Assembly: GCF_000170895.1 (NCBI RefSeq)
Contig: NZ_ABCS01000055.1
Location: forward strand, 1-64,000
Length of the DNA: 64,000 nucleotides
DNA from: Plesiocystis pacifica SIR-1
GTDB lineage: Bacteria > Myxococcota_A > Polyangia > Nannocystales > Nannocystaceae
Direction of reading: 5' to 3'
Position 1 is the first letter of the stretch; every line of letters begins with the position of its first letter. Under the pieces are notes generated by a model. That model saw nothing but the letters and a program-made list of their open reading frames with translations, was not told the DNA's origin and searched no databases. The position numbers and the translations under genes were made by a program. Below are positions 1 through 7,546 of the stretch, one piece after another.

Positions 1-145
1 GAAGCGAGCGTGAGGTGGATGAATCGCGCGCAGCGAAGCGAGCACGATTCATCGTCGGGGCGGACGCTGTCGAGGGCCTCTCGATAGCACCTCATGGGGA
101 AAACCAGCCTGCTCTCCAACCCGGGCTGCATGCAGCAGTGGTCGG
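1..145. repeat. Long direct repeat, copy 1
   Basis: About 145 bp that recur almost identically at 576-720, offset exactly 575 bp; the only clear difference is two bases after the CCGGG near the right end. It may begin before the window. The copy holds short internal inverted motifs (GATTCATC against GATGAATC) and the repeated phrase GCGAAGCGAGC. No gene is supported here: overlapping frames exist on both strands, but their translations are low-complexity and change character at repeat boundaries. Confidence 0.9.
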
Positions 146-575
146 AGAACCCCGCCGCGAGCAGCACGGGTCCAGCCCACTCCGCCGCACGCAGCAGTGG
201 TTGGAGAACCCCGCCGCGAGCAGCACGGTCTCAACCAACCCATGGCTCGGCTCAGCGAGGGCTCGAGGTGCTGGTCTGCACGCGTGGGGGCTCCGACGGT
301 GCACCGCGGCCTATTCGGCGGGCGCCCTCCCCACTCCTGCGCTCGATCCGAGCCACGCTCAACTGCTCTTCCAAGAATGTAGCCGGCTCGATGCTCGTCG
401 CAGGGACCCCTCCCACCGAGCGGCCTGCTCGGGGTACGCAAAACGAATGCCGGGATCTCGAACGAGTTGCGTCTGAACCCGAGACACATGCAGCAGGGGT
501 CGAGCCACCACCAGCGCGCTTCACCCCCGCCAAAACATTTCGACTCGCCGCCCCATGACCGGAGCCGCAGCGAGC
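146..575. repeat. Non-coding stretch with degenerate GCAGCACGG repeats
   Basis: The phrase GGAGAACCCCGCCGCGAGCA is present at 144 and again at 203, each followed by CACGG. These are diverged relatives of the 30-bp tandem unit at 721-900. From about 260 to 575 I see no further clear repeat and no convincing gene. Confidence 0.6.
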
Positions 576-720
576 GAAGCGAGCGTGAGGTGGATGAATC
601 GCGCGCAGCGAAGCGAGCACGATTCATCGTCGGGGCGGACGCTGTCGAGGGCCTCTCGATAGCACCTCATGGGGAAAACCAGCCTGCTCTCCAACCCGGG
701 AAGCATGCAGCAGTGGTCGG
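576..720. repeat. Long direct repeat, copy 2
   Basis: Second copy of the repeat at 1-145. It is followed immediately by the 30-bp tandem array, as copy 1 is followed by degenerate versions of the same unit, so the duplication probably covered a larger module. Confidence 0.9.
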
Positions 721-910
721 CGAACCCCGCCGCACGCAGCACGGGTACAGCGACCCCCGCCGCACGCAGCACGGGTTCAGCGACCCCCACCGCATGGAGC
801 ACGGGTACAGCGACCCCCCACCGCACGCAGCACGGGTTCAGCGACCCCGCCACACGCAGCACGGGTACATCGAACCCCGCCGCATGCAGCACGGGTTCAC
901 CGAACCCCGA
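721..910. repeat. 30-bp tandem hairpin array, 6 units plus a partial one
   Basis: Units start at 721, 751, 781, 811, 842, 871, with a broken seventh at 901. The core is CGACCCCCGCCGCACGCAGC then ACGGGTTCAG. Units alternate strictly between GGGTAC and GGGTTC, so the higher-order period is about 60 bp. Units such as 871-900 form an imperfect palindrome with GAACCC against GGGTTC as outer arms. No reading frame looks like a real protein. Confidence 0.9.
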
Positions 911-913
911 CAA

Positions 914-931
914 CACCCCCCTTGGGGGGTG
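914..931. terminator. C6/G6 hairpin
   Basis: CACCCCCC and GGGGGGTG form a perfect 8-bp stem with a 2-nt loop. It sits just upstream (plus-strand sense) of the dispersed element at 950-1030. An equivalent hairpin precedes the second copy of that element (6710-6729). It may act as a transcription barrier, but there is no T-run. Confidence 0.5.
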
Positions 932-949
932 ACCCAGTGCGGTCTAGCA

Positions 950-1030
950 GGCACGAACCCCATTGCCTTACAGCCAAAGCGGAGGAGCGGGAGCGACGAA
1001 GCGCCCCCGGTCCCAGCCGCCTGCGGGGGC
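950..1030. repeat. Dispersed 3'-end element, copy 1
   Basis: Shares long blocks with 6749-6831 (GGCACGAAC, CCATTGCC, AGCCAAAGCGGAGGAGCGG, GCGACGAAGCGCCCCCGGTC) and a shorter part with 28844-28894. Its right end is a hairpin (GCCCCCG at 1003 against CGGGGGC at 1024). All three copies lie directly after the stop codon of a minus-strand gene, suggesting a terminator or 3'-end element. Interpretation is inferred; the similarity is directly visible. Confidence 0.75.
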
Positions 1031-1034
1031 ATGG

Positions 1035-2636
1035 TCAGAGCACCGAGACTGGCTCGGTGTCCGCCGGCGTCTCGTTGTCCCCCACGGTGATCGTCCCCAG
1101 CCCGAGCTGGCTGTGGGTGTTCTGACCCCAGCACAGGACCTCGAAGTCCTCGAGCAGGGCGCAGGTGTGGTTGTTGCCGGCGGCGATCTGCAGCGCGGCC
1201 GCGCCGAGGTTCACGGCCCCGCCGGCGCTGGGGGACTCGTCGTCGCCGATGTTGTTGAGGTTGCCGTAGCCGAGCTGGCCGACCTGGCTGTCGCCCCAGC
1301 AGTAGACCTCGCCGCCGACGAGCATGGCGCAGCTGTGGTTGGCGCCGAGGGCGAGCTGGGCGACGGGGCCGGGGAGGTCGACGGCGAGCTGGGTGCTGGG
1401 GACCTCGTCGTCGCCGATGTTGTTGAGGTTGCCGGTGCCGAGCTGGCCGGAGGTGTTCAGGCCCCAGCACACGGCGTCGCCGCTGCCGAGCAGGGCGCAG
1501 CTGTGGTTGCCGCCCAGGGCGACGTCGACGATCTCGGTGTTGGCGGGGAGGTTGGGCGGGACGACGCTGACCAGGCCGGCGGCGGAGGGGACCTCGTCGT
1601 CGCCGATGTTGTTGAGGTTGCCGTAGCCGAGCTGGCCGCTGTCGTTGAGGCCCCAGCAGCGCAGGCCGCCGTCGACGAAGCGAACGCAGGAGTGGCCGCC
1701 GCCCACGCCCAGGCCCGAGGTCGGGGCGCCGACGTCGATGGACGCGCCGGGCAGGAGCTCCTGGAGGGCGATGCTGGCCGCCCCGAGCTGGCCCTGCTCG
1801 TTGAAGCCCCAGCAGCGCGCCTCGCCGTTGCCGACTCGAGCGCAGGTGTGCTTGGCGCCCAGCTGCACGGCGATGGTCGGGGGCACGCCGACGGCGGGCA
1901 GGCCCGCGAGGTTCTCGTCGTCGCCGAGGTTGTTGGTGTTGCCGTAGCCGAGCTGGCCGCGGTCGTTTTGACCCCAGCAGCGCAGGCCGCCGTCTTGGAA
2001 GATGCCGCAGCTGTGGTTGCCGCCGAGGCTCAGCCGGAGCACGGGGCCGGGCAGCACGACGTCGCCGACGTCGCTGGGGAACTCGTCGTCGCCGACCTGG
2101 TTGATGTTGCCGTAGCCGAGCTGACCGCTGTCGCCGCGGCCCCAGCAGCGCACGGTGCCGCCGTCGATGATCACGCAGGTGTGGTTGGCCCCGGCGGCGA
2201 CGGTGTTGACCTGGGTGAAGGTGCAGTCGTTGTCGCAGCCGTCGCCGTCGACGTCGTTGCCGTCCTCGCAGTCCTCGCCGGGCTGGACCTCGCCGTCGCC
2301 GCACAGGGCGTCGGTGCACACGCCCTCGAAGCAGACCAAGCCGGGGTCGCAGCTGCCCTCGCCCTCGCACTCGCAACCGACGGAGGTGCAGGGCCCGTCG
2401 TCGGCGCTCGTGGTCGTGGTCGTGGTCTCGTCGTCGGTCGTGTCCTCGCTGGTGGTCGTGGCCTCGTCGCCGACGGTGGTGTCGGTCTCGGTGCCGGCGG
2501 TCTCGGTGCCGAAGCTCTCGCCGTTGCCTTCGCCGTCGGGGCAGGCAGTCAGCAGGGCCAGGCTCGCGGCGCACAGCAAGGGTCCAGTCGCGCGCGAGAA
2601 GAGGGAGGGCGCTCGGGTGGTCATGGCAAAGCTCAT
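1035..2636 (-). CDS. RCC1-repeat lipoprotein (paralogue 1)
   Basis: 533 aa. The N-terminus has a signal peptide ending in a lipobox-like LLTAC, then a Thr/Glu/Asp-rich linker, then a Cys-rich repeat (GDGEVQPGEDCEDGNDVDGD and following) of the myxobacterial kind. After that come seven RCC1-type repeats, each with a HxCA and a CWG motif, predicted to close as a seven-bladed propeller outside the cytoplasm. Function is unknown; RCC1 propellers bind proteins or act as enzyme modules. It lies 38 bp downstream of paralogue 2 on the same strand, so the two are probably co-transcribed. An in-frame ATG at 2624 (MTTRAP) is an alternative start; neither has a strong ribosome binding site. Repeat units are nearly identical in DNA (around 1236, 1404 and 1593), which points to recent duplication or gene conversion. 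Confidence 0.85.
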   Translation of the reverse strand: MSFAMTTRAPSLFSRATGPLLCAASLALLTACPDGEGNGESFGTETAGTETDTTVGDEATTTSEDTTDDETTTTTTSADDGPCTSVGCECEGEGSCDPGLVCFEGVCTDALCGDGEVQPGEDCEDGNDVDGDGCDNDCTFTQVNTVAAGANHTCVIIDGGTVRCWGRGDSGQLGYGNINQVGDDEFPSDVGDVVLPGPVLRLSLGGNHSCGIFQDGGLRCWGQNDRGQLGYGNTNNLGDDENLAGLPAVGVPPTIAVQLGAKHTCARVGNGEARCWGFNEQGQLGAASIALQELLPGASIDVGAPTSGLGVGGGHSCVRFVDGGLRCWGLNDSGQLGYGNLNNIGDDEVPSAAGLVSVVPPNLPANTEIVDVALGGNHSCALLGSGDAVCWGLNTSGQLGTGNLNNIGDDEVPSTQLAVDLPGPVAQLALGANHSCAMLVGGEVYCWGDSQVGQLGYGNLNNIGDDESPSAGGAVNLGAAALQIAAGNNHTCALLEDFEVLCWGQNTHSQLGLGTITVGDNETPADTEPVSVL

Positions 2637-2674
2637 TCAGATCGAAGGGAAAGGTCGGGGGGCAGGCGTCGGGC

Positions 2675-4324
2675 TCAGAGCAGGGGGATGCCGCCGGACT
2701 CCGCGGGCAGCTCGTCGTCGCCGCGCAGCTCCGTGTCGCCGTAGCCGAGCTGGCCGTAGTCGTTGAAGCCCCAGCACACCACCTCGTGGCCATCGACGAT
2801 GGCGCAGGAGTGGTAGTCGCCGGCGGTCAGGGCCGTGGCGGTGCCGCCGAGGACGATGGGCGAGATGTCCGCGGGCACCTCGTCGTCGCCGACGTGCTGG
2901 ATGTTGCCGCGGCCGAGCTGGCCGTAGAGGTTGCGGCCCCAGCACTTGATCTCGCCGCTCATCATCGCGCAGGTGTGCTGCTTGCCCAGGGCGATGTCGT
3001 CGACGTCGTCGCCGACGTCGACGGGGAACAAGGTGGCGAGGGTCTCGGTGTCGCCGATGGTCTCGGTGTCGCCCTGGCCGAGCTGGCCGTAGAAGTTGTC
3101 GCCCCAGCACAGCAGGTCGCCGGTCTCGTAGAGCACGCAGCTGTGGCTGTGGCCCAGGGCGATGTCGGTGATCGCGGTGCCGTCGGGGATGCCCTGGGGG
3201 GTGATCGGCACGGGCACGACGCTGCCCGGGGACTCGTCGTCGCCGATGTTGTCGGTGTTGCCGTAGCCGAGCTGGCCGCGGTTGTTGCGGCCCCAGCAGC
3301 GGACCTTGCCGTCGTCGAGCAGGGCGCAGTTGTGGTCCTCGCCGGCGACCAGCAAGGTCGCGAGGGCGCCGAGGGTGAGGTCGACGTTGAGCACCACGGT
3401 CAGGTTGGTGGTGTTGCCGTAGCCGAGCTGGCCGGAGGCGTTGAGGCCCCAGCAGCGCACCGCCCCGGCGCCGACCAGGGCGCAGGAGTGGCTGCCGCCC
3501 GCGGCCATGCCGAGCACGCCGTCGTCGAGGTTGTTGACGGTGATGACGTCGAAGGGGAACTCGTCGTCGCCGACGTTGTTGGTGTTGCCCAGGCCGAGCT
3601 GGCCCGAGTCGCCCTGACCCCAGCAGCGGACCGTGCCGTTGTCGAGGGTCGCGCAGGCGTGCGAGCCACCCACGCTGATCGCCACGGCGTCTTCTCCCAG
3701 GGGCACGTCGGCGGGGTCCGAGGGCGGCTCGTTGTCGCCGAAGTTCTCGGTGTTCTTGTAGCCGAGCTGGCCGTTGTTGTTGAGGCCCCAGCAGCGCACG
3801 CGGCCGCCCTCGATGAGCGCGCAGGTGTGCGAGCGGCCGGCCGCGACGTCGAGGACCTGGGTCCAGGTGCAGTCGTTGTTGCAGCCGTCACCCTCGAAGT
3901 CGTTGCCGTCGTCGCACTGCTCGCCGTCCTCGACCACGCCGTTGTTGTTGCAGCCCTGGGTCTGACAGGTCCCGTCGATGCAGGTCAGGCCCTCGTCGCA
4001 ACTCTCCTCGCTCCCGTCGCAGGCGCAGCCCAGGGAGGTGCACTCGCCCTCGTCGGTGGTGCCGCTGTCTTCGGTGCTGGTCGTGGCCTCGTCGCCCGCG
4101 GTGGTCTCCGTGTCGGCGGTGCCGTCCTCGGTGGACTCGGTTCCAGCTTCGGTGTCGCCGACGGTGTCGCCGACGGTGTCGTCGGCGTTGGCCTCGTCGC
4201 CGTCGATGGTTTCACCCGAGGCGCACGCGAACGCGCCCACCAAGACGGTCGCGAGCATGGCGGAGCCCCAGGGGCCCCGGGTCGGGGGGAGGACGGCGTG
4301 GATGTCGAAAGTCTTGGAGGCCAT
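2675..4324 (-). CDS. RCC1-repeat lipoprotein (paralogue 2)
   Basis: 549 aa from the ATG at 4324 (MASKTFDIH); an upstream in-frame ATG at 4393 would add 23 residues ahead of the signal peptide and is less likely. Architecture matches its neighbours: hydrophobic leader with a Cys at FACASGE, acidic Thr/Glu/Asp linker, Cys-rich repeat (NNNGVVEDGEQCDDGNDFEG), then seven RCC1 blades each carrying HSCA/HTCA and CWG. The paired Cys in each blade could form disulfides in an oxidising compartment (inference). Probably transcribed together with paralogue 1. The hairpin at 4559-4584 separates it from paralogue 3. Confidence 0.85.
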   Translation of the reverse strand: MASKTFDIHAVLPPTRGPWGSAMLATVLVGAFACASGETIDGDEANADDTVGDTVGDTEAGTESTEDGTADTETTAGDEATTSTEDSGTTDEGECTSLGCACDGSEESCDEGLTCIDGTCQTQGCNNNGVVEDGEQCDDGNDFEGDGCNNDCTWTQVLDVAAGRSHTCALIEGGRVRCWGLNNNGQLGYKNTENFGDNEPPSDPADVPLGEDAVAISVGGSHACATLDNGTVRCWGQGDSGQLGLGNTNNVGDDEFPFDVITVNNLDDGVLGMAAGGSHSCALVGAGAVRCWGLNASGQLGYGNTTNLTVVLNVDLTLGALATLLVAGEDHNCALLDDGKVRCWGRNNRGQLGYGNTDNIGDDESPGSVVPVPITPQGIPDGTAITDIALGHSHSCVLYETGDLLCWGDNFYGQLGQGDTETIGDTETLATLFPVDVGDDVDDIALGKQHTCAMMSGEIKCWGRNLYGQLGRGNIQHVGDDEVPADISPIVLGGTATALTAGDYHSCAIVDGHEVVCWGFNDYGQLGYGDTELRGDDELPAESGGIPLL

Positions 4325-4558
4325 GGAAAAAGCGCGTCTGGAGGCGCGGAGCGCCCACTCGACGGAGAGCGTCAGTGTACCCGGCGCTCGCACGGCGATC
4401 GACGCCTGGCAGGGGTACAGGCGTGATTATCCGAACAGCGTCGCGAGCTCGCGAAGTCGAGGCCACGGCAATGCGCCGCCTTTTGAACACACGCAAGCCG
4501 CGCTGCGGAAGGTGACTCGGCCAGCCAGCCGCGCGGCGTGCCCTGCGGTTTGGCAAGA

Positions 4559-4584
4559 AGCCCGCGGTGGATTCACCGCGGGCT
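4559..4584 (-). terminator. Hairpin after RCC1 paralogue 3
   Basis: AGCCCGCGGTG and CACCGCGGGCT make a perfect 11-bp stem with a 4-nt loop, 24 bp beyond the stop of the gene ending at 4608. In minus-strand sense it is followed by TTCTTG, a weak T-tract. Confidence 0.7.
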
Positions 4585-4607
4585 CCTGGCGTTCCTCCCA
4601 AAGCTGC

Positions 4608-6236
4608 TCAGAATAGCGAGATGGGTCCGGCGTCCGTGGGCAGCTCATCGTCGCCGATGGGGTCGACGTTGCCGTAGCCGAGCTGGCCGTCGCCGTTGTA
4701 GCCCCAGCACAGCACCTCGTTGGTCTCGGCCATGATCGCGCAGGTGTGGTTGCCGCCAGCGTCGATTTGCTTGACCGGCCCGCCGAGCTCGAGGACGCCG
4801 ACGCTCGCGGGGGTTTCGTCGTCACCGACGATCTCGGTGTCGCCGTAGCCGAGCTGGCCGTTGAAGTTGCTGCCCCAGCAGATGGCTTCGTCGGTCTCGA
4901 GGAGCGCGCAGACGTGGGTGTCTCCCGTCGAGATCGCCACGGCGGGGGCGGGGAGCTCGATGGCTGGTGCGGTCGCCGGGAACTCATCGTCCCCGAGGGC
5001 TTCGGTGTTGCCCTGGCCGAGCTGACCGGAGGAGTTGCTGCCCCAGCACAGCACGTCGCCGGTCTCGTAGAGCGCGCAGCTCATGTTCAGGCCGAGGGCG
5101 AGCGCGGTGGCCTTGGTCGTGGGCGGCATGCCCATGGGCACGGCCGGGACGTTCCCGGCGCTCGCCGGGGTCTCGTCGTTCCCGATGGCCTCCGTGTTGC
5201 CGTAGCCCAGGCGGCCCGAGCTGCCCGAGCCCCAGCAACGGATCGCGCCGTTCGCAATGATCGCGCAGGTGTGGCCGATGCCCGTGGCCTGGGCGATGAC
5301 CGCACCGCCCACGGGCACGTCGCCAGCGCTCGCGGGGGCCTCGTCGTCGCCGATGGTGGTGGTGTTGCCGTAGCCGAGCTGGCCGTTGCCGCCGGAGCCC
5401 CAGCAGCGCAGCTTGCCGTCGTCGAGGCGCGCGCAGGTGTGGCTGCCGCCCGCGTCGACCTCGAGGGCGTCGCCGCCGATCGGCACGTCGGTGATCGACA
5501 GGGGGAACTCGTCGTCGCCGATGTTCTCGGTGTTGCCGTAGCCGAGGCGACCGCTGCCGCCGGTGCCCCAGCAGCGCACGGCGGCGTCGGCCATGAGGAT
5601 GCACGAGTGCGAGTCGCCCATGGTCAGCTCGACGCCGGGCTCGGGCAGCATCACGTCGCCGACGTCCGCGGGGGTCTCGTCGTCGCCGACGTCGTCGGTG
5701 TGGCCGTAGCCGAGCTGGCCCGCGGAGTTGCGGCCCCAGCAGCGCACCCGGCCGCCCTCGATGAGCGCGCAGGTGTTCTGGTAGGAGGCGTCGACGTAGA
5801 GCACCTCGGTGAAGGTGCAGTCGGAGTCGCAGCCGTCGCCGTCGACGTCGTTGCCGTCGTCGCACTGCTCGGGCCCGCTGGCCTCGCCGTCGCCGCACTC
5901 CCCCGCGACGCACACGTCGTCGACGCAGTAGAGCCCCTCGTCGCAGTCCTCCTGGGCCGCGCAGGGGCAGCCCTCGCCCACGCAGGGCCCCTCGTCGGTG
6001 GTCTCGTCGGTGGACTCGTCGGTGGACTCGTCGGTGGACTCGTCGGTGGACTCGTCGGTGGACTCGTCGGTGGACTCCTCGGTGGCGGCGGTGTCGGTCT
6101 CGGTGTCGCCGATGTCGTCGGCGCCCTCGCCTTCGCCCTCGGGGTCGAAGCAGGCGGTGGACAGGCTCAGGCCGAGGAGCAGGGACAGGGTCAGGGGCAG
6201 GCGCGGGGAGGCCGAGGGGAGGCGAAGGTCGTCCAT
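4608..6236 (-). CDS. RCC1-repeat lipoprotein (paralogue 3)
   Basis: 542 aa from the ATG at 6236 (MDDLRLP); the reading frame stays open 99 codons upstream, but that stretch crosses the intergenic hairpin repeat and lacks a signal peptide. The leader ends in a lipobox-like LSTAC. A linker of repeated Ser-Thr-Asp-Glu follows (12-bp DNA repeats at about 5998-6078), then a Cys-rich repeat (ECGDGEASGPEQCDDGNDVD) and seven RCC1 blades with HTCA and CWG motifs. Purine-rich GAGAGAA lies 8 nt before the start. It has its own terminator at 4559-4584, so it is a separate unit from the other two paralogues. Predicted secreted or surface-anchored; the partner is unknown. Confidence 0.85.
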   Translation of the reverse strand: MDDLRLPSASPRLPLTLSLLLGLSLSTACFDPEGEGEGADDIGDTETDTAATEESTDESTDESTDESTDESTDESTDETTDEGPCVGEGCPCAAQEDCDEGLYCVDDVCVAGECGDGEASGPEQCDDGNDVDGDGCDSDCTFTEVLYVDASYQNTCALIEGGRVRCWGRNSAGQLGYGHTDDVGDDETPADVGDVMLPEPGVELTMGDSHSCILMADAAVRCWGTGGSGRLGYGNTENIGDDEFPLSITDVPIGGDALEVDAGGSHTCARLDDGKLRCWGSGGNGQLGYGNTTTIGDDEAPASAGDVPVGGAVIAQATGIGHTCAIIANGAIRCWGSGSSGRLGYGNTEAIGNDETPASAGNVPAVPMGMPPTTKATALALGLNMSCALYETGDVLCWGSNSSGQLGQGNTEALGDDEFPATAPAIELPAPAVAISTGDTHVCALLETDEAICWGSNFNGQLGYGDTEIVGDDETPASVGVLELGGPVKQIDAGGNHTCAIMAETNEVLCWGYNGDGQLGYGNVDPIGDDELPTDAGPISLF

Positions 6237-6465
6237 GGAAAGTTCTCTCAGTCTCTCGAAAGTCTGTGTGTAGCTAGATCGTGGGGGCGCTCGGGGGGCC
6301 TCCCGCATGCGCGATTGTACACGAGGCACGCAGTGTTGCGGTCGCGCGAGGCGAGCGCGAGCGGCTGCGCGGCGGTGATTTTCGCGGGCCGCTACGGGGT
6401 GTTCGTCGCCCCGGCGTCCGGTCGAGGGAGGCGCCCACGCCCTCAAAAAAATTTTCATCCAGACG
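6237..6465. other. Leader/promoter region of RCC1 paralogue 3
   Basis: 229 bp without a supported gene. It should contain the promoter of the minus-strand RCC1 gene. An A/T patch (about 6443-6460, A7 followed by T4) stands out against the GC-rich background. No convincing -35/-10 pair was identified. Confidence 0.4.
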
Positions 6466-6690
6466 AGCCGTCGTGGACGACGCCACGCCCTCCCTGCCCC
6501 ACGTCCACGACTCAGGGCTGTGAATGAATCCACAGCCTCTGTCTACTTTAGCCGTCGTGGACGACGCCACGCCCTCCCTGCCCCACGTCCACGACTCAGA
6601 GAGTCGGCCAAAACGAGTTTGGCCAACCCTCTGTCTACTTTAGCCGTCGTGGACGACGCCACGCCCTCCCTGCCCCACGTCCACGACTCA
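6466..6690. repeat. 49-nt hairpin array 1 (three units)
   Basis: Identical 49-nt units at 6466-6514, 6550-6598 and 6642-6690. Each begins AGCCGTCGTGGACG and ends CGTCCACGACTCA, so GTCGTGGACG and CGTCCACGAC form a perfect 10-bp stem around a C-rich loop. The two spacers (35 and 43 nt) are themselves hairpins followed by CTGTCTACTTT: GGCTGTG/CACAGCC in the first, and GAGGGTCGGCCAAA/TTTGGCCAACCCTC (one G-T pair) in the second. The second spacer hairpin recurs in array 2. The 49-mer is the same in all eight copies of the window. Confidence 0.95.
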
Positions 6691-6709
6691 GAGACTGTCA
6701 ACGAATCCA

Positions 6710-6729
6710 CGCCCCCGCTCGCGGGGGCG
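6710..6729. terminator. C5/G5 hairpin
   Basis: CGCCCCCGC and GCGGGGGCG form a perfect 9-bp stem with a 2-nt loop, upstream of the dispersed 3'-end element, in the same relative position as the hairpin at 914-931. Confidence 0.5.
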
Positions 6730-6748
6730 ACCACATGCCCTCTCAAAG

Positions 6749-6831
6749 GCACGAACTCCATTGCCCACCAAGCCAAAGCGGAGGAGCGGACAGCGACGAA
6801 GCGCCCCCGGTCCTCAGACGCCCGTGGGGGC
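6749..6831. repeat. Dispersed 3'-end element, copy 2
   Basis: Close relative of 950-1030, sharing AGCCAAAGCGGAGGAGCGG and GCGACGAAGCGCCCCCGGTC. It ends in the same C5/G5 hairpin, 10 bp beyond the stop of the minus-strand gene ending at 6842. Likely a 3'-end or terminator element. Confidence 0.75.
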
Positions 6832-6841
6832 AAAGTAGAGC

Positions 6842-7546
6842 TCAGTCGAGCACGCGGGCGAGGGCCTCGGGGGCTTCGTTTTGACGGTGATCCGAGAGCG
6901 CGAGGGTGAAGGTCCCGCCGTCGGACTCGGCGATCTCGATCTCGACCACCGCCCCGCCGACGGGGTCGAAGGTCAGGGTCAAGCTGCGGATGATCGCCCG
7001 CGCGGGGGATTCGCGCGGCGGCATCAGGCTCAGGCGCGGCGCTCGACCTCGCGGCACCTCGGCCCGGGCGTCGGCGAGCAGCGCCTGGCCGTCTCCTGGG
7101 GCGAAGCAGGCGACGAGGTGATCGGCGAGCCAGCGCATGGCTGGGGCCTCGGCGCGGGGGGGTAGGCTGCGCTCGGGGAGGGATGGGTCGTTGGTCGCGA
7201 TGCGGATCCCCTGTCGCTCGATCCGCGTCGTCGAGCCCGTCGCGCTGTCGTCGCGGAGCACGAGGGTCGCGGGGTTGACGAAGGCCAGCGTCCCGCCGCC
7301 GACGAGGTCCTCGCGCAGCAGCGAGGAGGTGCGCACGGACGAGTAGCGGGCGATCAGGTTGGTCCGGGTCTTGCGCGCGAAGGTCCCCCACAGCTCCAGG
7401 CGGTTGTCGAGGCGACGCTGCTCGCTCGTTCGCGCGTCGACCGGCGGGGCCGCCCACGCGAGCGCGCCGAACAAGCCGGCGGCGCCCAGACCCACGCCCA
7501 GACTCAGGAGCTGGCGGCGGCTGGTCCGAGGATCCGAGTCAGTCAT
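6842..7546 (-). CDS. LolA-like outer-membrane lipoprotein carrier protein with Tat-like signal
   Basis: 234 aa from the ATG at 7546 (MTDSDPRTSRRQLLSLG); this ATG overlaps the TGA of the MMPL gene as ATGACTGA, which supports the start and implies translational coupling. The N-terminus has a twin-arginine motif (SRRQLL) and a hydrophobic stretch ending near AWAAPP, so Tat export is plausible, which is unusual because LolA proteins are normally Sec-exported. The mature part has the size and beta-strand pattern of the LolA fold, a carrier of lipids or lipoproteins across the periplasm; assignment is by fold-level resemblance and by its MMPL neighbour, so the substrate is unknown. Confidence 0.65.
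   Translation of the reverse strand: MTDSDPRTSRRQLLSLGVGLGAAGLFGALAWAAPPVDARTSEQRRLDNRLELWGTFARKTRTNLIARYSSVRTSSLLREDLVGGGTLAFVNPATLVLRDDSATGSTTRIERQGIRIATNDPSLPERSLPPRAEAPAMRWLADHLVACFAPGDGQALLADARAEVPRGRAPRLSLMPPRESPARAIIRSLTLTFDPVGGAVVEIEIAESDGGTFTLALSDHRQNEAPEALARVLD

Noticed and set aside
838..2793. Arg-rich open frame overlapping RCC1 paralogue 1.
   Set aside because: It is a shifted-frame shadow of the RCC1 gene, with an Arg/Pro-rich translation and no motif.
963..4426. Long plus-strand frames opposite the RCC1 genes.
   Set aside because: Ala/Val/Gly-rich antisense shadows; they repeat only because the RCC1 repeats are mirrored.
6466..6752. 49-nt repeats with 35-53-nt spacers look at first like CRISPR arrays (arrays 1 and 2).
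   Set aside because: Spacers are palindromic, some are shared between arrays or duplicated, repeats are themselves long hairpins, one copy is solitary, and no cas genes are present.
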